DNA from: Antrihabitans stalagmiti
Lineage (GTDB): Bacteria > Actinomycetota > Actinomycetes > Mycobacteriales > Mycobacteriaceae
Reading direction: 5' to 3'
Assembly (NCBI RefSeq): GCF_016482825.1
Contig: NZ_JAEMNV010000001.1
Span: 806,001-870,000 of the forward strand
DNA: 64,000 nt
A program made the position numbers and the translations under genes. This document shows, one piece after another, positions 18,467 through 28,391 of the stretch. Under the pieces are notes generated by a model. That model had not been told where the DNA came from, made no database searches, and saw nothing but the letters and a program-made list of their open reading frames with translations. Every line of letters starts with the position of its first letter. The stretch's first letter is position 1.

Positions 18467-19294
18467 TCAGGCACGCAGCGCACGGTCGGGTCGAGCGTGA
18501 CCCAGTACCAGCGGGTAGATCTTGTGAACGCCGCGAAAGCCTTTCAATTCGACGTTGCGTTCCGGGCCGAACGTCAGGTCCGGGCTGTCGACCGCATCCC
18601 GCACGGCAGCACTGACCAGCACCTCGCCACCTGCCGCTTCAGCTGCGACGCGAGCGGCCATCGCGACGTTTCTGCCGAACAGATCGTCGCCCCTGCGCAC
18701 CGCGTCGCCGCGGTGGATTCCGATGCGGACCCGAACTCGCGCCCGTTCGGTCCACGCCGCTCCGACGAGTGCTCGTTGCACGTCGATACCGCACCGCACG
18801 GCTTGTTCGGGATGCCCGAACGCGACCATAAATCCATCGCCCTGACTCTTCACGACCTGACCCTCGTGCAACTGCACGCAGTCTCGAACAACGTTGTCGT
18901 GTCGGCCGAGCATCTTCACCCACGCCTGATCGCCGAAGTGTTCGTTCAATGCCGTCGAGCCTTCGATGTCGGAGAAGAAGATGGTGACCGTGCCGTCACG
19001 CGCTGCCAGTCGAGCGAGGTCTGGTTGCTCGACCTGTGCCCACCCAGCGAGTTCTTCGATCGAGTTGCGTAGCGCTCCCCCGATCCCTTTCTCCCGCATC
19101 AGGTTCGCCGTCTCCCACACGGCCTTCACAGCGCCCTTGCTACTCGAGATCCACGTTCGCTCCCTACCGGCAAGTTGCCGGCGCAAATCCCGGATTCGAT
19201 GCTGATTGCGAATTTGCAGCGCGGTGAGCGCGACGAGACCGAACGTCTCGACCACGACGATTCCGCCGAGCACAAATTCCAGCACGGGCGTCAT
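18467..19294 (-). CDS. Membrane-anchored class III adenylate/guanylate cyclase
   Basis: 275 residues. One N-terminal membrane helix (about 3-26), a short linker, then a class III cyclase domain from about residue 100. Metal-binding aspartates are in [16 protein letters not shown] and the second in [14 protein letters not shown]; the latter also provides the GDGFM turn. [17 protein letters not shown] is the C-terminal conserved block. This is similar to mycobacterial Rv1120c/Rv1647-type cyclases. Whether it makes cAMP cannot be decided by eye. It lies downstream of dacB on the same strand with a 17-base gap. Confidence 0.87.
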   Translation of the reverse strand: MTPVLEFVLGGIVVVETFGLVALTALQIRNQHRIRDLRRQLAGRERTWISSSKGAVKAVWETANLMREKGIGGALRNSIEELAGWAQVEQPDLARLAARDGTVTIFFSDIEGSTALNEHFGDQAWVKMLGRHDNVVRDCVQLHEGQVVKSQGDGFMVAFGHPEQAVRCGIDVQRALVGAAWTERARVRVRIGIHRGDAVRRGDDLFGRNVAMAARVAAEAAGGEVLVSAAVRDAVDSPDLTFGPERNVELKGFRGVHKIYPLVLGHARPDRALRA

Positions 19295-19311
19295 GCTGCC
19301 AGACGCCCGGC

Positions 19312-20940
19312 CTAGTTCGACAACCCCTGCTGGAACGCGGCTGCAACCTCTGCCACATCGGCACCGGCTTGGACGAGTCCGTCGTAGAGCTGCGGGTACG
19401 TCGCACCACCCATTGCCAGGTCGAAGGCAAGAACGGTGCCGTCGTCGAGCGTCAGATAGCCGGCCAAGCTTTGTACGTTGGCGAGCAGCCGACCTGTGGT
19501 CGGATTCAACGCCACACCTGTGCCTGCCTTGGCCGCGACCTTGCCCGCCGCCGGAGTGCCTGCGCCGTAGGGCGCAAGCGAGCCCGACTCCGCGAGGACC
19601 GGTTGGCCCGCAACGATTGCGTCACCCCAAGGCTGCTTCCTCGCCCATTCCATCCACTTCGCCAGCTGCCGCGGCGTCGCCGATGCTGGGTCGCCTCCTT
19701 GGCCGTCGGTGACGAACACCGCGTCCCTGTTCAACCCCGCCTTGTCGACCAAGCCGTAGATCGTCTCGATCCCGGCAAGACAATCCGTCTTGCCTGCCTT
19801 GACCGCAAGCATGCAGAGAAACGCGTTCGCGCCCGCGTTGTAACTGGTCTCGAGAATCATCGCTCCCATCGCAGCTACTGGCGGAGACTCGATCGAAGCC
19901 ACTGTGCGGTCCTCGGTGAAGGTGCCGCTCGCGGGCAGGATCGACTCGTTGTTCGCAGCACGAACCGGCGCTGTGACTGTGACGCCTGCTCGTCCGAGTG
20001 CCTCGATGAAAAGGATCCGCGCCCAGTCCGCCGCGTCCGGCACGTTGTACACGCTCAGTTGCGACTTGCCCGCCGCGATCGTGCCGGAGACGATCAGCTT
20101 CGTCGGATCGGCGGGGTCGGGTTCGATGCTCAGTGCCGTGTCGCCGTCACCTGCGACGGTCTGTACTTGCGACACAACGGTGTACGCGCCGGTCTGGGGC
20201 GACGACACGATGGTCGCCGTCCCGTCGACCGCCGCTGCCGTCACCATCACGTCGAGGATGTTGTCGTTGACGAAGATCGGTGTGACAGGTCCGTCGTTGG
20301 ATTGGTAGGTGTCCCATAATCTGGTGTCGATGACGACGTCTCCGTCGATCCGCGTCACGCCTTTTGCAGCGACCTGACGAGCAAGTTCGTTCACGCCGGC
20401 GAGGGGGTCACCCACGTCGGTCGACGGCCGCGCGTTGGGCGCGAGGTTGCCGTACTGATGGTCGACGGTGTCGCTGTAGAAGGTGTGATCCATCTTGCCG
20501 TCGAGGCCGCCGCGCCCGCCGAGGGCAAGATCACCCGATGCGACCAGCACCAGGTTGCCGGGAACGACTCCTGCATCCGCCGGCGCAGTTGTATAGACGG
20601 GCGTCGTGAAGCGGGTGTCCGCGCCGACCGTGTCGTAGACGGAGGCAACCGTAAAGTTCTTGGCCGTCGAACCCGTGTAGATCATTTCGTCGGGTCGATT
20701 GGCGAGCAGCACCTCCCCTGTGTCCGCGTTCGACACGTAGTAGATCCAACGTGCGGTGGCATATTCGGGCTTTTCCATAACTTTCTTCGCGGCGTCGGGC
20801 AATGCACCGATCTCGGCGGAGATGCCCGCGGGCGCAACCGAATCGTCACTGGAACCGTTGTCGGAACTCGAACACGCGGAGGCAAGTACAAGCGCTGTCG
20901 CTACGACGGCACCGATCTTGACCGAACCAGAACCAGGCAC
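19312..20940 (-). CDS. dacB: D-alanyl-D-alanine carboxypeptidase/endopeptidase (PBP4, DacB family), probable lipoprotein
   Basis: 542 residues. Signal sequence with a lipobox-like LVLASAC (Cys about 23) suggests a lipid-anchored extracellular enzyme. The three penicillin-binding motifs are present: S91-TAK in [12 protein letters not shown] in [12 protein letters not shown] and KAG in [10 protein letters not shown] (variant of KTG). It cleaves the terminal D-Ala or crosslinks of peptidoglycan. The GTG at 20940 was chosen because AGAGGAG lies just upstream and a signal sequence follows directly; an ATG 34 codons further upstream lacks these features. Confidence 0.9.
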   Translation of the reverse strand: MPGSGSVKIGAVVATALVLASACSSSDNGSSDDSVAPAGISAEIGALPDAAKKVMEKPEYATARWIYYVSNADTGEVLLANRPDEMIYTGSTAKNFTVASVYDTVGADTRFTTPVYTTAPADAGVVPGNLVLVASGDLALGGRGGLDGKMDHTFYSDTVDHQYGNLAPNARPSTDVGDPLAGVNELARQVAAKGVTRIDGDVVIDTRLWDTYQSNDGPVTPIFVNDNILDVMVTAAAVDGTATIVSSPQTGAYTVVSQVQTVAGDGDTALSIEPDPADPTKLIVSGTIAAGKSQLSVYNVPDAADWARILFIEALGRAGVTVTAPVRAANNESILPASGTFTEDRTVASIESPPVAAMGAMILETSYNAGANAFLCMLAVKAGKTDCLAGIETIYGLVDKAGLNRDAVFVTDGQGGDPASATPRQLAKWMEWARKQPWGDAIVAGQPVLAESGSLAPYGAGTPAAGKVAAKAGTGVALNPTTGRLLANVQSLAGYLTLDDGTVLAFDLAMGGATYPQLYDGLVQAGADVAEVAAAFQQGLSN

Positions 20941-21064
20941 GAAAACTCCTCTGCGGGTGACGGAGCACTGACCCCCACGCAGAGATCGTTGCACGCATGA
21001 TCGGTGAGGAGAAGACACAACTGGAAGCAACCTGTCGTTCAACTCGATCGATCAGCATGTACCC

Positions 21065-21952
21065 ATGTCTGCCGTCGGAGTCACACTCGCGATCCTGGCA
21101 GCGCTTGTGTTTGCCGTTTCCGCTGCGTTGCAACAATCGACCGCGCGAACCGCTGCGCTCGCCAGGCCGACGACGGAGCGGCTGCTGCCGGCAATCGGGC
21201 TGCTCGCCACCTTGATTCGCAGTCCGCGCTGGCTGATCGGGCTTGCCGCCAACGTCGTTGGCTTCGGATTGCATGCCTGCGCACTACATTTCGGTTCCAT
21301 TCAAGTTGTCCAAGCCGTGTTGGTCGTGCAGTTGCTTTTCGCACTGCCGCTCTCCGCCCTGCGTCGACGGCAGCGGCCGCTGCGTCGCGACTGGCTCGGC
21401 ACAGGTCTGGTGTGCACGGGACTGGTCGCCGTCGTATCGCAATGCCCACCACGCGGAGCCGTCCGCTCCGACCAACTTGATGTCGCGGTTGCAATCGCCG
21501 TCGGTGCCGTCGCGTTGCTCGTCGTTGCCGCACGTCGGGTGGGCGAGCGCGCGCAGGCGAGGTCCGCGTTGATCGGCATCGCGGCCGGCTTCTGCTTCTG
21601 CACGACGGCCGTGCTCGTCGTGTCGGCGACCGACGAGCTTCCGGGATTCAGCTGGGCACTTCCGGGTATCGCCGTGTCGACGGTCGTCGGCGGCGTCCTT
21701 GCGCAAGAGGCCTTCGCGAGCGGGTCGCTGCCGACCGCGTTGACGTCGATGACGACAACCGATCCGATCCTCAGCTACGTCGCGGGCACCACATTGTTCG
21801 TCGTTGTCGCACATCCTGATCCGATCGTGCTGATCGGAGCAGCCGTACTCGTGATCGCCGGGGTTGCGATGCTCGCGAATTCGCCCACCCTGCACGACGA
21901 ACATCCGCAAGTACTCCCTCAGCCCACCGACGCCTTGGTAAGGCAGCTGTAG
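21065..21952 (+). CDS. DMT-superfamily membrane transporter (EamA/NIPA-like)
   Basis: 295 residues with about nine to ten membrane helices, first helix at residues 2-24. Two-fold repeat architecture and short loops fit the drug/metabolite transporter superfamily; HFGSIQVVQAVLVVQLLFALPL and TALTSMTTTDPILSYVAGTT resemble actinobacterial DMT proteins often annotated as Mg2+/NIPA-like. The substrate is unknown. It is divergent from dacB across 124 bases, and the 3' end overlaps the convergent glycosyltransferase gene by 34 bases. Confidence 0.8.
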   Translation: MSAVGVTLAILAALVFAVSAALQQSTARTAALARPTTERLLPAIGLLATLIRSPRWLIGLAANVVGFGLHACALHFGSIQVVQAVLVVQLLFALPLSALRRRQRPLRRDWLGTGLVCTGLVAVVSQCPPRGAVRSDQLDVAVAIAVGAVALLVVAARRVGERAQARSALIGIAAGFCFCTTAVLVVSATDELPGFSWALPGIAVSTVVGGVLAQEAFASGSLPTALTSMTTTDPILSYVAGTTLFVVVAHPDPIVLIGAAVLVIAGVAMLANSPTLHDEHPQVLPQPTDALVRQL

Positions 21953-23040
21953 CTTTCGTAGAGGCCCAGCAGTCCGGCGACCGTCGCCGACCACGGAAAC
22001 CGTTCCGCGGCAACCCTTGCCGCACTCCGGCGCTGTAGCGCAGGCACCGAAAGCAGTGCCTCCACTCCCCCGGCGAGCCCCGTCGGCGTTCCGTCCGTGA
22101 CAACGCCCGACCCGGGTGCGCCGAGCGATTCGTGTGCTGCGCCGTCGCGCGGAACGACGACCGATGTTCCGCAGGCGAGCGCTTCGAGGGCAGCAAGCCC
22201 GAAAGTCTCTACCGGAGAGGGGCATAGAGCGATGTCGGCGGTGGCAACAAGGTGTGCAAGTTCACCGCGATCCGAAACATGGCCGGCGAACCGCACAGGT
22301 AGTCGCGCGGCCTGTCGTGCGATCTGCCCACGTAAAGGTCCGTCGCCGAGGATCGTCAGTTCTGCGTTCACGCCGTTGTCCACCAACAGTCGCAACGCCG
22401 CTACCGACCGATCGACGCGTTTTTCCTTCGACAACCTGCTGACGGTGACGAGGCGCACCACGCCGTCGCTTGGAGTCTGGCTGCGCGGCAACGGACGAAA
22501 CTGCTCCAGATCGCAGCCGAGCGGGATCTTGCGAACATTGTCTGCTCCGATTCTGGCGAACTCCGCTGCCGCGAAATCGGATGTGACAACGATGTTTTCC
22601 GCGCGCACACTCAGCATGCCGTTCGCAGCGTTCGCGAGGGAGACCAACGGAAATCCGCGGGGCACGCGGGACCGAAGGATCGCGTCGATGCGCTCGTGGG
22701 AGAACAGCACAAGCGGAACGTCGTTGCGACGCGCCCACGGCGACAACCATCGAACGCTCAATTTGTCACTCACCTCGAGCACGTCCGGCGCCAGCGAGTC
22801 GAGTAGCGCACAGGTCCGATTCGCAGTCAGCATGTGATAGCTGTTCGAGCCGAACAACTTCGGGCTGGGCAGCGTGACCCGTCGGCCTGCCGATGTCGAT
22901 TCGTCGGTGTCGGATGTCCCCGGCACGATCAGAATCCTGTCGTGCCCAGCTTTGCCGTAGCCACGTCCGATTTCGTCTACACACGTGCGCAGCCCACCCG
23001 AAGCCGGTGTGTAGAAGTTGGCGATCTGGACGATCCTCAA
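21919..23040 (-). CDS. GT4-family glycosyltransferase
   Basis: About 373 residues with the GT-B fold. Visible elements: N-terminal QIANFYTPASGGLRTCVDEI, the mid-domain VTVSRLSKEKRVDRSVAAL and the donor-binding CPSPVETFGLAALEALACG (E-x7-E motif). It likely transfers a nucleotide-activated sugar, mannose by family tendency, to a lipid or sugar acceptor at the cytoplasmic face. The start is a TTG that overlaps the deacetylase stop (TTGA), consistent with coupling; no ATG or GTG is near the start of homology. Its partner is the deacetylase-fold gene just upstream. Confidence 0.88.
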   Translation of the reverse strand: MRIVQIANFYTPASGGLRTCVDEIGRGYGKAGHDRILIVPGTSDTDESTSAGRRVTLPSPKLFGSNSYHMLTANRTCALLDSLAPDVLEVSDKLSVRWLSPWARRNDVPLVLFSHERIDAILRSRVPRGFPLVSLANAANGMLSVRAENIVVTSDFAAAEFARIGADNVRKIPLGCDLEQFRPLPRSQTPSDGVVRLVTVSRLSKEKRVDRSVAALRLLVDNGVNAELTILGDGPLRGQIARQAARLPVRFAGHVSDRGELAHLVATADIALCPSPVETFGLAALEALACGTSVVVPRDGAAHESLGAPGSGVVTDGTPTGLAGGVEALLSVPALQRRSAARVAAERFPWSATVAGLLGLYESYSCLTKASVG

Positions 23041-23777
23041 TGCCCGACCACCTCTGCGTAGGTCGTTGCGATTGCGCCTGCAGCTACGACGGCTTCGATT
23101 GCGCGCAGGGACGCGTCGCGCAAACCAGGGCGATGCAGATCGTCGGGATGCAGGGCGATTCGAACGAGCCCGCCACCGCTTGCCCGTCTGCGCGCCAGAC
23201 CGACGACCAGCGCTGCCGCGGCACGTTCGCTCCAACCGCCGCCAGGTCGGTGTGAGAGTGCGAAACCACGGCGAAGGCGACTGGTCCGCAAGTTCGTGAC
23301 ACCGAAATGACTTGTCGTGTGCGTGAATCCGGCTCGGGTCAGCGCGCGGTTCGCAGCGGGCGACGCGAGCCATCCCGGCGGGGTGAATCCCCGCGTTGCC
23401 AGTCCGAGGTCGGCGAGGACCTGTGTGCCCGCCGCAATGCGTTCCGCGGCTTGCTGTTCGTTCAATGCTGCGAACTCCGCTGCGCCGCGAGCGACCACTC
23501 TGCCGATGGCGCGTCGATACGACGGACCCTCGGGACCTGCGACATGGGACCAGCCGTGCAGGACGATCTCGTCACCGATGTTTCGCCGCGCGCGGAGCAC
23601 CTCTGCGAAGTCGGGCGCATCGCTCAGTGCCGCACCGCGCCACGGCCCGGGAATCACCAACAACGACAGCGGAATACCAAGTGCATCGGCGTCGGCGCAC
23701 CAACGAGCGGTCTCGTCGGCTGTCGCAGGCGCGACATCGTGCACACTCACCACCAGCTGCGAGCAGCCGTGAACCAT
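23037..23777 (-). CDS. DUF2334 / polysaccharide-deacetylase-fold protein
   Basis: 246 residues of the NodB-like fold. The metal and catalytic motifs are VSVHDVAP (residues ~10-17), EIVLHGWSH (~72-80) and RIALHPDDL near the C-terminus. Such proteins remove acyl groups from sugar or lipid substrates. The ATG at 23777 follows GGGGAGAAC; further upstream codons encode no homology. Direct overlap with the GT4 gene suggests both act on the same glycolipid or polysaccharide, which is an inference. Confidence 0.85.
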   Translation of the reverse strand: MVHGCSQLVVSVHDVAPATADETARWCADADALGIPLSLLVIPGPWRGAALSDAPDFAEVLRARRNIGDEIVLHGWSHVAGPEGPSYRRAIGRVVARGAAEFAALNEQQAAERIAAGTQVLADLGLATRGFTPPGWLASPAANRALTRAGFTHTTSHFGVTNLRTSRLRRGFALSHRPGGGWSERAAAALVVGLARRRASGGGLVRIALHPDDLHRPGLRDASLRAIEAVVAAGAIATTYAEVVGH

Positions 23778-23908
23778 GTTCGTTCTCCCCTGCACGTCGT
23801 CACGATCGACCGCGACGGTAACCCGGTGACGTTGACGCCCGCTGAACGGCAAGATGCCAACCAGCTACATACACCCGCCGTTCATCACTCGTTGTTAGCT
23901 TTCGCGAC

Positions 23909-24622
23909 ATGTCTGACACATACTCGGAGACCGACATCGCGAAGTTCGGCAGCAGGCTCACCTTCATGGCGAGCCACCTCGCATTCGGGTTGTCGTGCGG
24001 AGCACTGGCGTCACTCGTCATCGGCGGTCCGCACGCCTTCCCACGGTCGGTCTCGGTCGGTCTGCTCGTGGGTGGACTCGTTGCGGGATGCCTGCTGCTT
24101 TTTGTTGCGCTGCAACCCGACCACCCGACCGACCCAGCCGCTGTGCCGAGGCCGATCTCGTCGATCGTCACCGACAAGCAGCTCGCGAAGGCCGCCGCCG
24201 AGGGGCGACTCGCACTTGCCCGAGTGACCGACGTTGTCTTCGACTACCACAGCGAGAGCACCGGACCCAGGTACAAGGTCTCCTATGTCGTGTCGCCCAG
24301 AGTCGGAACGCCCTATGCCACAACGGAGTCCGTCGCGATCGACCCGGTGCTCGCGAAGACGGTCGAGGTCGACGCGATCGTCGTCGTCGCGATGGAGCTC
24401 ACGATCGGCGGGCACGTCGGACTTGTGCGTGCACCAGACGAGTACTGGAAGTCACTTGCGGCCACCGATACGACCGTGCGGACCACCCAACCGATGCCTC
24501 CACAACCACGACCTGCGACGTCCACACTGCTGACTCGCCGACTGATCTTCGCGACCGCAGCACCATTGCTCTTCGGCGCCGCCATCGCAACGCTCCCGTT
24601 GTTGCTACGGTTCGCGGCATGA
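23909..24622 (+). CDS. Membrane protein with a DUF3592-like extracytoplasmic segment
   Basis: 237 residues. Two N-terminal helices (about 22-44 and 50-70), a soluble middle (about 85-205) with a beta-rich stretch ARVTDVVFDYHSESTGPRYK and a C-terminal helix (about 212-233). No enzyme motif was recognised. The stop overlaps the start of the acyltransferase gene (ATGA), so the two are co-translated. It starts 131 bases from the divergent deacetylase gene. Confidence 0.75.
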   Translation: MSDTYSETDIAKFGSRLTFMASHLAFGLSCGALASLVIGGPHAFPRSVSVGLLVGGLVAGCLLLFVALQPDHPTDPAAVPRPISSIVTDKQLAKAAAEGRLALARVTDVVFDYHSESTGPRYKVSYVVSPRVGTPYATTESVAIDPVLAKTVEVDAIVVVAMELTIGGHVGLVRAPDEYWKSLAATDTTVRTTQPMPPQPRPATSTLLTRRLIFATAAPLLFGAAIATLPLLLRFAA

Positions 24623-25203
24623 CTCGTCGCTTTCTCGTGCGTAGAACCCTTGCTCGAACCGCCCTACGGCTGAGCCGCTGGAAGGTTGCCGGCGAGTTGG
24701 CGCCCAAAGGGATCCTGGTCGGAGCGCCGCACACCTCGAACTGGGACTGGGTCGCGACGATCCTGATGAGTTGGAGTCAGAGTGTGCAGCCGATGATTCT
24801 GGTCAAGAAGGAGTTCTTCAAGGCACCCTTCGGTCCACTGCTGCGCGCAACCGGCGGCATCCCCCTCGATCGCAACAACCCGGGTGAGACCGTCCGCGAG
24901 TTGCTGGAACGCGCGGAGGGCAGCGAACACTTCCTGCTCGCGCTCGCTGCGGAAGGCACTCGCAGCAAGGGCGACTACTGGAAGTCAGGTTTCTACCGAA
25001 TCTCCCAGCAAACGGGAATACCGATCCTCTTCGGTTACATCGATGGTCCGTCCAAGACGGTAGGCGTCGGTCCGACGTTCGTACCCACGGGCGACATCAC
25101 CGCGGACATGGACGTGGTGCGCGCCTTCTATTCGGACAAACGTGGCATCAACCCGGAGATGGGCACCGAGCCGAGGCTCCGAGAAGAAGGCGCGTCGGAG
25201 TAG
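24619..25203 (+). CDS. PlsC-like acyltransferase
   Basis: 194 residues. The HX4D catalytic motif appears as HTSNWDW (about residues 37-43) and a GGIPLDRNN block follows at about 78-86, as in 1-acylglycerol-3-phosphate acyltransferases and related enzymes; EGTR is also present (LALAAEGTRSKGDYWKSGF). The protein is short and lacks long membrane helices, like a subgroup of actinobacterial PlsC homologues. ATG at 24619 overlaps the upstream stop; the longer open frame upstream is a shadow of the preceding gene. The acyl acceptor is unknown. Confidence 0.88.
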   Translation: MTRRFLVRRTLARTALRLSRWKVAGELAPKGILVGAPHTSNWDWVATILMSWSQSVQPMILVKKEFFKAPFGPLLRATGGIPLDRNNPGETVRELLERAEGSEHFLLALAAEGTRSKGDYWKSGFYRISQQTGIPILFGYIDGPSKTVGVGPTFVPTGDITADMDVVRAFYSDKRGINPEMGTEPRLREEGASE

Positions 25204-25212
25204 GCCTCCTGC

Positions 25213-25416
25213 TCAGGAGGGAAAACCGCACATAGGCCCGATGGCAAGAAAGCTTTGCACCTCACAGATCAGCACCTGAATGGCTCTGGACGCGCCCTGC
25301 GCCGAACCGCTGTCAGCAGAACCGCTGTCGAGTGGTGCAGCCGTCGCCGAGGCAGCGGTGAGCGGCAGAGCAAGCACCAGCGCGAACATTGCGGTGGCAG
25401 CGGTTCGTTTGAACAC
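25213..25416 (-). CDS. Small secreted protein, uncharacterised
   Basis: 67 residues. A signal peptide (about 1-25, ending near ASATAAP) is followed by a Ser/Gly/Ala-rich stretch and a hydrophobic C-terminus with two cysteines (LICEV and PMCGF) that could form a disulfide. A GTG start with GGAG six bases upstream supports it. The family is not recognised. It is convergent with the acyltransferase gene and divergent from gtrA. Confidence 0.6.
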   Translation of the reverse strand: MFKRTAATAMFALVLALPLTAASATAAPLDSGSADSGSAQGASRAIQVLICEVQSFLAIGPMCGFPS

Positions 25417-25549
25417 GAGAACTCCGATCGAAGGCGCGGGCGCTGGATAGACGTTCGTGCCTGATCCGGCACGTTTCGAACGTATTGCTCCCAGCCAGTC
25501 GCTGCGAGCCCCCAATTCTGTCGCCAGCACGACCGGGGTACCTGGCACA

Positions 25550-26059
25550 ATGCGAAACGTGAGCGACGACGCCGGCGTGCCGACGGGAAGCGGTGCAGCA
25601 ACCCCGCCTCCCGGGCTCCTCGCACGGGTGGTGCGCAGTCAATCTGCCGCTTATGTCGTAGTCGGATGTGTGAACACAGCAATCGGCTTCGGACTCTTCA
25701 TCGTGTGGATGACCGTTCTCGGCGACAACGACCTGTATGCGGTCGCTGTCGCAGCCGCGTATTCCATGAGCATCGTCATCGCGTTCGTCCTGCACCGCAC
25801 GCTTGTCTTTCGTGTTCGCGGCCATCTGTTTCGCGATTTCGTCGGCTTCGTCGGCGTCAACGCCGGCGGGTTCGTGCTGAATTTGGCTCTGATGGCACTT
25901 GCCGTCAGCGTGTTCCGTTTTGCCCCGATTCCGTCACAGTTCGTCGTAACGGGCATCGTCGCGGCAACAAGCTACTTCGGCCATCGCCACGTTTCGTTCC
26001 GGCGGGCACCTGCACCGCCCGGCGACGCCGAGGTTGTACTGTCACGAACTCGTGGGTGA
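25550..26059 (+). CDS. GtrA-family membrane protein (probable lipid-linked sugar flippase)
   Basis: 169 residues from the ATG at 25550; four transmembrane helices (about 32-54, 60-80, 98-118 and 123-143). The GtrA/DPMS_TM pattern is clear: YVVVGCVNTAIGFGLF, then NDLYAVAVAAAYSMSIVIAF and FVLHRTLVFR. GtrA proteins are thought to move polyprenyl-phosphate-linked sugars across the membrane. A GTG nine bases downstream is an alternative start. The coding region overlaps the following GT-C-like gene by eight bases, and a polyprenyl-phosphate GT2 gene is third in line, the usual partnership for GtrA. Confidence 0.88.
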   Translation: MRNVSDDAGVPTGSGAATPPPGLLARVVRSQSAAYVVVGCVNTAIGFGLFIVWMTVLGDNDLYAVAVAAAYSMSIVIAFVLHRTLVFRVRGHLFRDFVGFVGVNAGGFVLNLALMALAVSVFRFAPIPSQFVVTGIVAATSYFGHRHVSFRRAPAPPGDAEVVLSRTRG

Positions 26060-28268
26060 CGAAACGCGGGAATCCAGAAAAACCGTGCTGCTGTGGGCGG
26101 GCGCAGCGGTCGTCGGAGTCGTCGCAGGCTACATCGCGGTACTGCTCGTCAACGTGCGACATTTTTATACCGACGACACCGAGTCGCAGTACGTGCCGCT
26201 GTGGATCACCATCGGTCAGCATCTGCGCAACGGTCAGTTCCCCGGCCTGGTCACCGACGAATGGATGACGGGCAACTACTCGGTCGAAGGCCAGGGCAGC
26301 CTGCTCAATCCGCCGCAGATGCTGGTCAGTCTGATCGCACCGTCGTTCGACAATCTGCTTGTACTCGCGACCCTGGTCAAGCTTGCCTACTCGATCGTCC
26401 TCGTACTCGGCGTCTTCCGCGTCTGTCGCGCCTATGGCGCGCTGGCCCCGTGGGCCGCGGTCGCCGGTGTCGCGTTCACGTTCTCCGGCTGGGTCCTGTT
26501 CCTGGACCAAGCGACCTGGGTGCTCGCACTTGCGGGCACGGCCTGGCTGACGCACGCCTGGGCGTCTGGCATTCGCTACGCACGTGGGCGCGGCGGACCG
26601 ATTCCCGTATTCGTGTTCATCTTCTTCGCCATCACCGTCGGCTACATGTGGCCAGGCATCGAGACCGCGATGATGATCTGCGCGGTCGCGCTCGGCGAGT
26701 TGATCTATCAGCGCAATTGGCTCGCACCCGTTCGCCTCCTTGCCGTTGCAGGGTTCGCAGGTCTCGCCGGACTGATGACGTACCTGCCGAGCTTCCTGTC
26801 GTCGCATGTCACGTGGCGAGACGCCGAAGTGGTCATCAAGAACGACGGGTTCATGACCATCCCGTGGTCGGAATCGCTCAACTCGAGCCTCCCGACGACG
26901 CTGCCCTCGTTCAACTCGTGGTTCGGGCTCATCCAGCCGTTCCCCATCGTCTACATCGCCTGGTTCCTCATCCCCGGACTCGCGTTCATCGACTGGAAGG
27001 CCGCGTCTCGGTCGGCGCGCAACGTCAGCGGTGCGGCGATCTTCGCGCTCGCCGCACTCATGTGGACCGCAGGACCAGCCGTCATCGGTCCGCTGCGCTG
27101 GCCGGCGCGTGTGATGCCGATGCTCGCTCTGGGCCTTCTCGTTCTGGTGTGTGTGTTGTTCAGCAAGCACGGGACTTTGAAGTCGTGGCGGACTCGCGTC
27201 GGTGTCTCGGCATTCCTCCTGCTTCTCCTGCTGATGAGGACGATCTCGTCGGCGCCGAGCGGAAAGCTGAAAACGCATGTTGCCGCGGCAGTGGTCGTGG
27301 GCCTGATGGGTGCGGTCGTCCTGCTCGTCGCGGCGAAACGCAACCAGGCGACGGCGTGCGCGTTGCTCATCGCCTCGGTTGTGCCGATCGCGTACTACCA
27401 GGTCGATCAGGTGCCGCATCACCCGATGTCGTGGAACCTGCCCGAGAAGCGCAAGCAGGCTCAGGACGTGTTCCCCGACTTCGACGGACTCACCCTCCAA
27501 CTGGCCGATAGCCAGCTGTTCCCGATCCCGGAGAAGTTCCTCGGCGGCGTCTACAGCTCGCTCGTCGTCGGCTACTACGCCAAAGACCTCGATCTGAACT
27601 ACGTCAACGGGTACACCCCCATCGGCCACTACTGGTTCTCGCAGCACTTGTGCATGCGTTGGGACGGCAGTGTGTGTCCGGATGCCAAACGGCGTGTCTT
27701 CGAGAAGGAGCCGACGACAGGCAAGACCCTCGCCGATCTTATGAAGGTCGATCGCGTCGTACTCCAGGCCGCGATGTATCCGAACGCCGACTCCGAGCCC
27801 GCGCCCGACGGCTGGAAATGGGTGCAGTATCCGGGTCACGAGCGCTGGATCTACGTGCTCGAACGAGAAGGTGGACCGATCTCGACCGTCAACGGTCGCG
27901 TCGCAGCCACCGACAACGTGACGGCGACGTCGGTCTCCGAGTCCGACGACAGCTCCAAGGTCACGGTGACGTCTGCACAGGGTGGCCGCGTCGTCTTCGC
28001 GCGGCTGGCATGGCCGGGCTATCACGTCACCCTCAACGGCGAGGACATCGGCTACGACACGGTTATGGACACCTTCCTCAGTGTCGACATCCCCGCTGGT
28101 ACGACCGACGCCGACCTCGAGGTGACCTGGAGTCCACCTGGCTGGCAGCTCGGCTCCGCGACTGCTGTCCTCGGGCTCGCAGGGGTCGCCGTCCTGCAGT
28201 TGCTCTACGTTCGCGGGCGTCGGCGACCGGTCGACGAGGCCGTACCCGAGCCCGTCAGTGCCTCGTGA
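26052..28268 (+). CDS. YfhO-like multi-spanning membrane protein, probable GT-C glycosyltransferase
   Basis: 738 residues. About ten to twelve membrane helices in the first ~440 residues, then a soluble extracytoplasmic C-terminal part and a last helix near residue 710. The first large loop contains HFYTDDTESQYVPLW, an acidic pair placed like the catalytic DD/DE of GT-C enzymes and YfhO proteins. The C-terminal FARLAWPGYHVTLNG is typical of YfhO-type proteins. It would use a polyprenyl-phosphate sugar donor outside the membrane. GTG at 26052 is preferred over the TTG at 26034. Acceptor unknown. Confidence 0.82.
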   Translation: MGDETRESRKTVLLWAGAAVVGVVAGYIAVLLVNVRHFYTDDTESQYVPLWITIGQHLRNGQFPGLVTDEWMTGNYSVEGQGSLLNPPQMLVSLIAPSFDNLLVLATLVKLAYSIVLVLGVFRVCRAYGALAPWAAVAGVAFTFSGWVLFLDQATWVLALAGTAWLTHAWASGIRYARGRGGPIPVFVFIFFAITVGYMWPGIETAMMICAVALGELIYQRNWLAPVRLLAVAGFAGLAGLMTYLPSFLSSHVTWRDAEVVIKNDGFMTIPWSESLNSSLPTTLPSFNSWFGLIQPFPIVYIAWFLIPGLAFIDWKAASRSARNVSGAAIFALAALMWTAGPAVIGPLRWPARVMPMLALGLLVLVCVLFSKHGTLKSWRTRVGVSAFLLLLLLMRTISSAPSGKLKTHVAAAVVVGLMGAVVLLVAAKRNQATACALLIASVVPIAYYQVDQVPHHPMSWNLPEKRKQAQDVFPDFDGLTLQLADSQLFPIPEKFLGGVYSSLVVGYYAKDLDLNYVNGYTPIGHYWFSQHLCMRWDGSVCPDAKRRVFEKEPTTGKTLADLMKVDRVVLQAAMYPNADSEPAPDGWKWVQYPGHERWIYVLEREGGPISTVNGRVAATDNVTATSVSESDDSSKVTVTSAQGGRVVFARLAWPGYHVTLNGEDIGYDTVMDTFLSVDIPAGTTDADLEVTWSPPGWQLGSATAVLGLAGVAVLQLLYVRGRRRPVDEAVPEPVSAS

Positions 28269-28391
28269 CGCGTGCCACGTTGTCGTTATCTGCGTGTTAT
28301 CGTCCCTGTTGCATTGCTTCCTGCAGCGTCGCCGTCGACGTGCGAAGAATGTCCATATGAAGATCCGCCACTGAGAAGGTCGCCTCCAACG

